Assembly: GCA_015501075.1 (NCBI GenBank)
Contig: JADNYJ010000051.1
Span: forward strand, 1-64,000
Direction: 5' to 3'
From: Gymnopilus junonius
Lineage: Eukaryota > Basidiomycota > Agaricomycetes > Agaricales > Galerinaceae
Length of the DNA: 64,000 bases
The notes beneath the pieces are model-generated. The model ran no database searches. It saw nothing but the letters and a program-made list of their open reading frames with translations, and was not told the origin of the DNA. Shown piece by piece: positions 54,745-64,000 of this stretch. Both the position numbers and the translations under genes were made by a program. Numbering within the stretch: the first letter of the stretch is position 1; the number at the start of each line of letters is the position of its first letter.

Positions 54745-57390
54745 ATGTTTCTCCCCCGGAGCCCGTTGCGCAACTCCCTATGCCGCTCAGGTAGACATTA
54801 CACGCGTAGGTTAAAGGGTAATCGTCTCCTGACGACGTCGTATGTCGAAGGACCTCTCGAACCACCACTCGTGACGAAGACTCTTCCTCAGTACTTCAAT
54901 GCGGACATATTGGAACCACATAACAGCCGGCCAGCGTTAATCGCTAGGCAGGAACGTACCCGTGCACATGGAGGTCCGCCTTCGCATAATCTGAGTGTCA
55001 ACACTCATCTTGCATGGGACTTTGAGGAGTTCGATAGGCACATCAATGCCCTTGCGAGAGGGCTGTTGAGTATGGGTGTTCAGAAAGGAGACCGCGTTGG
55101 AGTCATCATGGGGAACAATAGGTGTGTAATTGACGCGTTTATGGCGTAAGTGTACTCAGAACTATAATGTCGCAGTGCATACGCTATGCTTCAATGGGCG
55201 TGTGCTAGCATAGGGGCCATCTTAGTGACACTCAATCCTGCATATCGTTTAACGGAATTGGTACGATTCTCGGATGCTTCGCATGTCTCTAGGTTCATGG
55301 ACAATCACAGGCAGCTACTCTCAACGTTGTCGGTGTTAAACATCTCTTCATCGTGCCTCATCTACGATCATCAAATTATATACGGACTTTAGCTGAGGCT
55401 TTTGTGGAGATCCGTGACGCACATCCAGGAGAGCTTCAAATACAAGATTTGCCAGAATTGCGGAATCTAGTTCTCGTGGACAACGCGGAAGAAGGTCGAG
55501 ATGACATTGACAAATTGCATATGAGGAGTATGGTGGACTGGCGAGAAGTCCTGATATGGCGGCAAGATGGCCATGAAGCGAAACTGCACAGGGAACTCTA
55601 TGGGAGCCTGGATAAGGACGAGGTTATTAATTTGCAATTCACCAGGTACGATTATTAGGCCACAGAATTTTGTTTTTAGGCTAAAACATGTTAATTTAGT
55701 GGGACAACAGGATTACCGAAAGCCGTCTCTGTAAGATCATATCCAAATCTAATGCTTCTGGAAGCTTTTTCAAACTGCTTAGGATAGCTTACGCATTCGA
55801 ATCTTCTGAACAACGGCATCTCAATTGGACGGTGCATGCGCCTTACCGAGAAGGATATCCTTTGTATATTCGTTTCCTTTCCTCATTCTTGGCAGTCTCT
55901 GACTTGAAATGATCACAGGCAACGTTCCACCACTATTCCATTGCTTTGATAAGTCTCTACATCTCTGTTAACTTGACTAGGCAATAATTGAGTCTTTTCA
56001 TATACGCCTGGTCCTTGGAAATCTAGCTGCCTGGACTCACGGTGCATGCATCGTATATCCATCACCTTCTTTCGACCCAACAGCTATAGTTGATACTGTG
56101 GTCGCAGAGCGATGCACAGCCCTGCATGGTGTCCCCACCCATTTTCTGGGCGTTCTTGGTGAAGTCGAGAAGCGTCATCTGGCCGGTGAAGCTGTTGACA
56201 CACGCTCATTGAGGTAGGTAAATTGGTTTTTGTTCTTTGTAGCCCTCTGATATGAAATCATCTTCAGAACTGGCATTGCAGCTGGCTCGCCTATTCCCAT
56301 TGATCTTATGAAAAGTCTCATTGAGAAAATGAACTTGACGGAGCTGACCAACGCCTATGGGATGAGTAAGTGATTTCAACTCCTTTTTACTTAAAGTATC
56401 TAATAAGGAATATCTATCATTTCCCATCGTTTTGCCAGCCGAAACAAGCCCAGTGTCCTTCCAAACCATACCGGACGATCCCCTCATAAAGCGGGTTGAA
56501 ACGGTTGGGAAGGTCCAACGACATGTCAAGGCCAAAATAATCGACACGGATGGAAACTTAGTCGAAGTCGGGAAACCTGGTGAAATCTGCATTGCAGGAT
56601 ACCTTTTACAGAAGGGGTACGTATTTTATACTGGTGGTGTAGGTTCCTTAATGACCAGATTTATATTTCCTTTTGAAAAGGTACTGGAATGATGAAGAGC
56701 AGACGGAGAGTGTAATGAAGCGTGACGAACAGGGCACGCTTTGGATGCACACAGGCGATGAGGGTATTTTAGATGAAGAAGGTTATTTACGAGGTATGAT
56801 TACTTTTGTCATTCCTCTACCACCTTCTCACAAATCATCGACCAGTGGTTGGCAGGATCAAAGTATTTTTTATTTTTGCAAAAAAAAACCAAGCTTACGA
56901 GCCACTTTTTCCGCAGGACATAATTATTCGAGGCGGCGAAGTATGGTTTCTACAATTAAATTTAGTTTACGCGCCGACTCATTTCATTTGCAGAATTTAT
57001 TTCCCGTACAGATTGAGAACGCCATGACTGCCTTCCCAGAAGTTCGTGAAGCCGCTGCCGTAGCAGTGCCCGACGCCAAATATGGCGAAGTAGTAGGCGC
57101 CTGGGTCGTCCGTGAGTCTCATACAAAGATCTCAAGAGAGGAACTTCGGCTGCGCGTTGCTAAAGATATGAACCCTCAAGTATGTAATTTTTTCAAGCAG
57201 TTCTTTCAATATTCTTGACGACTGTATTCCTTGGTGACAGAATGCGCCGGCGTGGGTGTGGTTCATGGGTGAAGATGGTGCACCTGGGGAGCTACCAAAG
57301 ACTGCCAGTGGTAAAGTGATGAAGCATATCCTACGAAAATGGAGCCTAGATATGGTCGAGCGGACTTCGGGGCGGGTTGATCAGTCATAG
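54745..57390 (+). CDS. AMP-dependent acyl-CoA synthetase (ACSF2/FadD-like)
   Basis: The start MFLPRSPLRNSLCRSGRHYT and RRLKGNRLLTT is basic and poor in acids, like a mitochondrial targeting peptide. The adenylation domain shows GVIMGNNSAYAMLQWACASI, VTLNPAYRLTEL, the P-loop-like SGTTGLPKAVS (after an intron ending TTTAG near 55699), GNLAAWTHGACIVYPSPSF, TALHGVPTHFLGVLGEVEK, GIAAGSPIPIDLMKSL, NAYGMAETSPV, LWMHTGDEGILDEEGYLR, DIIIRGGENLFPVQIE and the catalytic-lysine motif LPKTASGKVMKHILRKW near the end. It activates fatty acids as acyl-CoA through an acyl-AMP. About ten exons are needed; all borders checked are GT-AG, and no stop interrupts them. The next gene on the same strand begins 538 bases later and also concerns lipids. 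Confidence 0.88.
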
Positions 57391-57927
57391 CGTATACCTA
57401 CACAGTACACTGCATACCGGGGCCTATCAACACAGCATAAGCAACTTTAATATAACCATAGTTGCATCCCTGGATCAAATAGCATGCCCAAGATGCTGAA
57501 TTTACTAAAACATGATACAAACCTACTTTCTTTTCTTATGTCCTGGGCTGGAACGCGTCCAGAGCGACGGCGAACAGTCCAGGATCTGGCCAGCGCTCAT
57601 CGAATTGAACAGGCAGGTTTAAGTTTCTCCAAATAAATTTATTCCTAATCCTCATGAATAACTAGACAACTTGGATAAACTCAAGTTCGGGTTATTTTAA
57701 TGACTTTGAGGATAAGTTTTTGCGGGTTGAAGTTACGGCTAAGAATGTTGGCGGGACCAGGCTGGGCATCTATGAATCTGATCTATTTTTGGCCAGACTG
57801 ATCTGATCGTCACGTGGAATAAATTGAACAACAAATTTGATGCCGAAAGCTCCGAGCGGGAATAAAAAAGTCGTGAGACTCCGTTTTAGGTTACTTCGCC
57901 TTCATACCCCCATAACTCTCCCAGCTC
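57391..57927. other. promoter region of the hydroxylase gene
   Basis: No gene seen. A CT- and C-rich stretch just before the ATG at 57928 resembles a fungal leader. Confidence 0.5.
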
Positions 57928-59422
57928 ATGTCCAAACGTATTCGTATCTTTACCGCTGAAGACGTCGCGAACCACGCTGAAGCCGCCAGCTGCTGGGTTT
58001 CGCGAGCTGGCAAAGTTTACGACGTTACCTCGTTCCTCAAGGACCATCCAGGCGGTGACGACCTAATATTACAATATGCTGGGGGGGATATTGAGGAGGT
58101 TATGAAGGACAAACTGGAGCACGAACACTCGGATTCGGCATACAGCATGCTAGACGAACATATCATTGGAAGGCTTGGGAATGCGCAGTCGATCGTTCGA
58201 GAAGGTACGCGTTTAAATAGCGCGCCATCACTGTTCTGGCACCTAATGAGTATCCATAGACTGGGAGGCCACAGATGACTTTCATCCAGACACGACGGAT
58301 TCGGCTCAGGATTATGAGAAGAACACTTTTTTGGACTTACGAAAACCTCTTCTTCGACAGGTCTGGGAAGCAAACTTCAGGTAATAGACATTGCTGTCAA
58401 CCGCTATAGCATCTCATCTTCTTTTTCTTCTAGCAAGTCGTATTATCTACAACAGGTACATCAACCCCGTCACCTGAGCGAGTCCGCGCGGTTGTTCGGC
58501 CCAGAAATTCTCGAGGTACCGACTTCACATTCGATGCTATCCTCATGTCAGGGAGCTGACACTTTTTCAGATGTGCACCCGGACTGAGTGGTTCGTAGTG
58601 CCCATCTTTTGGACCCCCATCACGGCGTACTTGTTCCTGCGGTCTATCTTCCAATTCGCTGGACCTCTACCCAACTTCTTCGACAACCCTGCCCTTCCTA
58701 TGTCTTCTCTTTCCCTTGTTCCCGCGGAGGCCGTTGTAAAGACTGTTGTGTGTTTCCTCCTCGGAAATCTCATCTGGACGATTCTGGAATACCTCCTACA
58801 CCGCTTCTTGTTCCATATCGACAAGGTACTTCCGGACCGGCCTATATTCCTCGTGCTGCATTTCACAATGCACGGAGTCCATCATTACCTCCCCATGGAC
58901 AGGTAAATAAATCTCAGGAATGTCTCGTTCGTGTACGCGCAAGCTTATTTTGTGCTAGACTGCGGCTGGTCATGCCTCCGCCGCTTTTCATCGCTTTGGA
59001 GACACCTTTTACCCAGCTTGCTTACAAACTGTTCCCCGTTGCGATCGCGAATGGCATTATTTCTGGAGCATTTGCTTTCTGTGAGTATCCATATTACTAT
59101 TCTCGGAGAAATGCCGTCCTGAGTGCTCACGTCTGTCTAGATATTGGATATGACTGCATGCATTATGCGTATGATGACCCTTGACTCTTTCCCGTGAGAC
59201 GTTGCTCATTGACGGTCATTAGACTTCACCACACGAAGCTGCCTCAGTACATGAGAGATATGAAGAAGTATCATCTCGCCCATCACTACAAGAATTTCGA
59301 GCTGGGCTATGGCGTGACAAGTGAGTCGATACAGAGCCGCATTCTGTTTGCGATGCTTACTAGCGTGATGTGTGCTAGGCAAACTCTGGGACTACGTTTT
59401 CAACACTGTTCTTGTTGTCTAA
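57928..59422 (+). CDS. SCS7: sphingolipid fatty-acid 2-hydroxylase (SCS7/FA2H type)
   Basis: The N-terminal cytochrome b5 domain (MSKRIRIFTAEDVANHAEAA) has the heme motif HPGG at residues 40-43 and a second His in LEHEHSDSAYSML. After DFHPDTTDSAQDYEKNTFLD and an EANFSKSYYLQQVHQPRHL segment, the membrane hydroxylase domain follows. Its histidine clusters are YLLHRFLFHID, MHGVHHYLPMD, YDCMHYA, LHHTKLPQYM and HLAHHYKNFELGYGVTS. They bind the di-iron centre. Last exon: KLWDYVFNTVLVV, stop 59420-59422. Known homologues add a 2-hydroxyl to ceramide fatty acids in the endoplasmic reticulum. The order b5 then hydroxylase and the length (near 380 residues after splicing) fit the family. All small exons keep frame. 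Confidence 0.92.
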
Positions 59423-59947
59423 AATTCACTACGACCTACCTCCCCAATTTCTACAGCCGCTGACGTTGATATACCATGGACTGACACCTCACACCCCTCT
59501 CATGCAATCGTATTTTGTGTTTTATAGTATTTGGAGTTTTGGAATTACCATTACTTTCGCTTTTAGTGACTACATGTAGATACACTTCGGAACATTAATT
59601 GTGGAACGTTACCTGTATCTCCCCAGCGTTCGCTGTGAACTGCTTGCAATAGCATGCATTGTTAGGTCTTCAGTCGTTTTCAATTTGCAAGGATGTCAGT
59701 CGAAGCGAGGTAAGTGTTGAAAAGAGCCAATTAGTGACAAATAAATGAAGTGTAACCCCGACGACAGGCAGAGTTTAGATCATTCATTTACCATCTCCGT
59801 CGTCGATAAGGACCGACATTCTCCTCCCTGCTGCGCTGCAGAGCACAATAGCGATCTCAGCGGTTGCTCCGCAGCCACGACCTTGACGCGACAAGTTACA
59901 GCAGGATCTGGACCTGGAACGCCAAACACAAGAGAGTCGAAACTACA

Positions 59948-62900
59948 ATGCCTAGGTTAAACTTCGATGTTGACGAAGCAACCTTGCTTCAGAAATACAA
60001 AATCGGGAATCTGGCGCCTACGTAGGTCGCCAGATAATTGGCTCTTTCTGTGTGGTGACCTTGTCAGTTGACTTTCAGGAAATGGGAGGAAGTAGATCAT
60101 GAACTTGCGGATTCGGTTGCTGGTGCCCTTCTCAGTCCCTCGGCTGCTGGGGATGGAGAAGGTGACCCTCTTGGGCTAGGAAACTCAATCAAGTGAGTCC
60201 ATATGACCTTGTACCACAAACCCTGCTGACATCAGTAGTCTGAGGGATCTAGACATGGAGCTGAGTACGTTATGCTCCGCGTCTGAAGATATTGTTTGGA
60301 CTCAATCCAGTCTGTTCTAGAGGCCGCGTGCCTCATCACTTCCAAGTCTTTCGACCCCAAGGCCTTCCTATCAACCATGCACCCAAACGCCACCTACCAG
60401 GACCTCGCCAGGGGGATCGCCCATCTGCAAAACTCCATAGAAGCGCGTTCGGAAGCTCTACGTATCTTGGTCGAGGACAATTTTGACCGCTTTGTCGCAG
60501 TGAAGTCATCGACAGATGGTGAGGTCGTGTCGTCTTGGAGATACATTGCCTTATCATACTAATCCTGTCTAGCCCTTTACGCGGAAATGAAAGAAGGCAT
60601 CTTGACTCCTGGAACGCAGTTTTCTCTCGCTCCCCTACGCGACCATCTCAAGAGTGAGAATTATCTATTTTTGGTATTTGGACAGACATGGAACTTTTAT
60701 CTCTTTCTAGATGGTGCCCAAAAAGCGAATCAAGTGTTCCTACCTGTTCTCGAAAATGCTTCCAAGGCCCAGAAGATCCAAAGTACCCTGTCCGTGTTTG
60801 AGAGATCAAGGTTTTTCTTTAATTTACCCAGCTTTATAGCTGAGTCTGTCGAAGCGGTACGGTGTTTTTCAAACAACGTGGCCTTGTATTCACTTTGCGC
60901 CGTCTTGTAGGGCCGTTATGAGATGGCATTGAGAGATTACAAGAAGGGTAAATTCTTGTTGGAAAACCGCCCAGGACAACTGCTGCCGACCGGAAATTCC
61001 AAGAACGCCATTGCATCCGAGGTTGCAGAACAACACAGGCGACGTATCCTCGACAAAGTGTGGGCTAGTGTTGAGAAAGCCATCGGCCAAATGAGAAGTG
61101 CCCTCGTCTCACAGTTGCAAGATTCCAATCGGAGCGTGGAGGAACAGGAAAAAACCCTTGAGTAAGATTTTTTTCTTTCACCTGGTCTTGTGTGCTTTTT
61201 TTTCCTGAAGCACATGGGTATCTTAGGGTACTCTCAGAGTTGCAATCCAACGACGATCCCGTCTGGACTTATTTTGACACCCACCATAAACACATTCTTG
61301 ATGCCATGAATAAATCTTATCGTGCTTCCGCAAATGTTGTGCAAGGTGAGCCACAAGGAGTACGGAATTCTCATATCCGCGAGCTAACTGTCGGTAGGAA
61401 AAAATCGGCCCCGATGCCCCTGACTCTGAGGCGTTGGCAGAGTCTCTCCAAACGCAGCTCCGAACGGTGGTAGCAGATTTGGTGGCGCAGAAACCCGACA
61501 CCGTTATAGGTGTGCATAGGAATTCCTCTGACCCGGGTCCCTTCTCACCAGGAGGCTCTTTTATCTTAGCCAACTCACTTGGAGAGCCGGTATGGCAAGC
61601 GATTCATGATTTAGTCAAAAATATATCAGAAGCCATGCTTTCTTCGCTTCCCAGCTTTTGGAAAATCTCCAAGAGTTTCATGGAAGGAAGATTTAAGAAG
61701 GTTACACGCTGATCTATCTCACAGTTTACTTTAAGTTGACCCCCTCTTTTTTGACAGACGTCTAATACATCCACTGGCACTCGTAGAAGTCTCTCACAAT
61801 GCAGGACCATGGCTCTGGATATTGTAAAGCTCTACATATCATTAATCTCGGAATTTTTCAAGTTATCAGATGTCGCCGTCATGACCTCTTTAGGGGGGTC
61901 ATATAACAGCACGCCGCCTCTGGTTCCCAAGAATACCCACTCGGCTTGCAATGCTTATTACCTCCTCAAGATATTATCGGACATACAAGACACGGTCAAT
62001 GAACTGAATGGACTAGAAATTTCTCAGGACAATGGTTTGAAAAACCTTTTGGAGAGTGTAAAATGGCGATTCGAGGACATACTCATTGAGTCATGGCTGC
62101 GTGGTATGTAAACTTACCGTGAACGGTCGTTATTGTCTTTGAACCTGAAGTCCTTTTACAGACGCTCGCTTGTTTCATTGGACGGAAGGCTGGGTAGCGA
62201 GTCCGAAAGAACCTTTCACCACTAATTATCTTGTCCAAATAGAGATCTTCCAGAAACACATGACCACGGCGGCGTTTAAGCTTGCTGGTGGTCTGGAACC
62301 TGGATCAATATCCCGATCTGTCAAGCAGGCACCTATACCGCAGATTTTCGTCTCGAAATTTACGAAGGCTTTCCTAGATGCGTTATATGCGATTCTTGAC
62401 GGGCTGGTGCTCCTGGCGTCGGATGAGTCTCCAATCACCAGTGGACATAGCCCTGCGGGCAACTCGGCTGCCGACAGCCTGAATTCTATGGAGCTACTTG
62501 ACCTCAAAGACGGCGTACGTCAATCGTGATGCATGTTTGTTGCCTTCGATGACGAGCTTCACACACACTTTATTTTGCAGGATACTCGGCTATTGATTGT
62601 CATCTCAAATTTTGGCAATCTATCCAAGGTCCTAATCCCGAGTATGCTTACCCAGCTGGAGAGTGCATTCGGAGTTTCCGTGGCAGAGGATAGAAAAGTA
62701 TGACTTTTAACCTTGACAACCGTTTAGGTTTCAACTTATTCAATTCGATAGACGCTGATGACTGTTGTCGCGGAGCTTGACAAAACTCTCTTTGAAGGGT
62801 ACCTGAAGTCAAAAAGTGAAGTTGTCACGACCATCCTTCGCGGTGGAATTCTGGACAGTCAGATGGATTGGTATGACACGCCGCAACCCGCGGGTAGGTT

Positions 62901-63504
62901 ATTCTGCAATGACTCCTCCATAAGTCGGCTACTTGACGTTATTGTGCTCAGATATTCGACCCTATATGTATGAAACGTTGATGACCCTAGTGGGCGTACA
63001 CGCCCAAGTTTGCAACGTAGCCGAACCACTTCTGGACCGAACTCTGAACGGCCTTGTGGAAGAGCTTGCAAGCGAAGCTCTCCGATGCTTCCGACAGGTA
63101 AAACGTTTTGGCATGGGTGGTATGCTTAAGGTATGTACAAAATCTTGATGTCGCCAGGATTGCTTAACCTTTCATCTGACTTTGCGCTCCCGGTATTTTA
63201 GGCTACACTTGAGATTGAGTTTATGCACCAAACTTTGGGACGATATGTTTCCTCAGCAGCAGCCAAGACACTATCTGATCTGTACAACCGGATCTCACAA
63301 GCTTACGCGAGGCGTACAGGGGACGAAAACTTGCAGGCTAACCTGGATGGTGTCAAGAAAATCCTGGCAGAAACACGTCGCGCCACTGGAATCGAGTTCT
63401 TGTGTTTCAGACAAACAAAGCCTACGCCTTCCTCCAGCAGTCGTGGTGCTCCGTCGGGTGGCCGTTCCCGCGATAAGACTGGAACGCGAAGCGAAAGAAC
63501 GTAA
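59948..63504 (+). CDS. SEC5: exocyst complex component Sec5
   Basis: The start is [20 protein letters not shown] at 59948. A GTAGGT intron splits LAPT from [13 protein letters not shown]. Family segments follow in order: [106 protein letters not shown] and [20 protein letters not shown]. Mostly helical exons then run to a Ser/Gly/Arg-rich tail ending [13 protein letters not shown] at 63504. The FVAVKSSTD and RFFFNLP blocks are diagnostic of Sec5, which tethers secretory vesicles to the plasma membrane as part of the eight-subunit exocyst. About twelve introns are implied. The join around 60200-60300 is uncertain. A spliced upstream ORF overlaps the start. Confidence 0.9.
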
Positions 63505-63780
63505 GGAAGCAGCTTCAGTTGTATGGTTCTCTTGAGACGAGTGGGCTTTCTTCGGCGTCCGGGAAAGCCTATTCCTTGCTGATTCATGTATTTATTTACC
63601 CTTTGTTGTATTCCTGTAATTTATGACCTCCTCAATTGAAACTGCGGACCTTGTAGTGTTCTGAAATGGCGGACACCGGTCCCATACAAGTTGTACTTGG
63701 TATTTTTAGGCACAAAAACTAATAGTTTATTTAATAACTCTAATTTTATATTTCTAACACCTTAACCTCACGTCATTGCA
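63505..63780. other. 3' flank of SEC5
   Basis: AT-rich, no gene. A CATTGCAG acceptor-like motif ends it. Confidence 0.5.
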
Positions 63781-64000
63781 GTCCCTGAACCAAACACGTT
63801 CACTTCGATTCCCTCCAGCGTCGCTGAGTTTTCTTTCATCGGTATGCCTGAACCATCCAATCCCGCGAACCGCAAGCCCGTGGATCCTAAGCGGGGTGCA
63901 AATAGATCTACGAAAGTTGCTGGAAAGTTGAAAGTCTTACCAGAACAACCAGAACACCTTCCTATTCTCGGAGCCAAACCATCGAAGGAGCGTGTTGAGA
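63781..64000 (+). CDS. 5' part of an unidentified gene, runs off the window
   Basis: After the acceptor-like CATTGCAG the plus strand reads VPEPNTFTSIPSSVAEFSFI, GMPEPSNPANRKPVDPKRGA, then TKVAGKLKVLPEQPEHLP and LGAKPSKERVE with no stop to the window end. It is Pro- and Lys-rich and looks like a disordered N-terminal region of a real protein. The opposite frame (63768-63977) is considered a shadow. The family is not recognised. Confidence 0.45.

Noticed and set aside
1..64000. CRISPR arrays, operons, bacterial promoters or Shine-Dalgarno sites
   Set aside because: Introns, chromoviruses, LINEs and a polymerase III tRNA show a eukaryotic nuclear genome; no regularly spaced repeats were seen.

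Overview
The window looks like nuclear DNA of an Agaricomycete (mushroom-forming basidiomycete). The reasons are short GT-AG introns (about 50-70 bases) in nearly every host gene, lineage families typical of mushrooms (DUF6534 membrane proteins, BAH-PHD-like proteins, beta-lactamase-like hydrolases, small secreted cysteine proteins), and a heavy load of Ty3/gypsy and LINE elements. All calls come from reading the sequence; no database search was run.

Layout. 1-7484: a Ty3/gypsy chromovirus-type element (A, minus strand, 475-bp LTRs) with broken gag and pol, plus an opposite-strand spliced gene that fits a Zn2Cys6 cluster. 7485-8487: the integrase/chromodomain end of a different gypsy element (C) and a small overlapping ORF. 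8.6-15.2 kb: a low-density region with a BAH-PHD-like gene, a second Zn2Cys6-type gene, weak ORFs and scattered inverted repeat pieces. 15.2-16.9 kb: a gag-like remnant ending in a polypurine tract and an LTR. 16.9-21.9 kb: a decayed LINE, split by a 573-bp hAT-type MITE that has a perfect 8-bp target duplication. 22.2-31.1 kb: a complete but defective gypsy element (B) with 415-bp LTRs and a 5-bp target duplication, inserted in the second exon of a small secreted protein gene. The intact paralogue of that gene lies at 32.5-33.0 kb. A tRNA-Asp(GTC) sits at 34.77 kb.

From 36.4 kb the window is ordinary gene space: an integral membrane protein, a beta-lactamase-like hydrolase with two stops, a mitochondrial ornithine-type carrier, a zinc arabinitol-type dehydrogenase with two small frameshifts, a triplicated XPA-like module, a secreted histidine acid phosphatase, a DUF6534 membrane protein, an acyl-CoA synthetase, a sphingolipid fatty-acid 2-hydroxylase (SCS7 type), exocyst subunit SEC5, and the edge of one more gene.

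The strongest cross-cutting signals are these. (1) Decay is CpG-directed: about 26 placed stop codons in retroelement frames are all TGA where CGA (Arg) is expected, and nearly all LTR-LTR differences are transitions at CpG. (2) An antisense Zn2Cys6-type gene rides inside element A, and a similar gene stands alone at 11.5-12.6 kb. (3) Element A carries an exact second copy of its polypurine tract inside pol. (4) Element A has an extreme one-strand excess of the word CGGAG.
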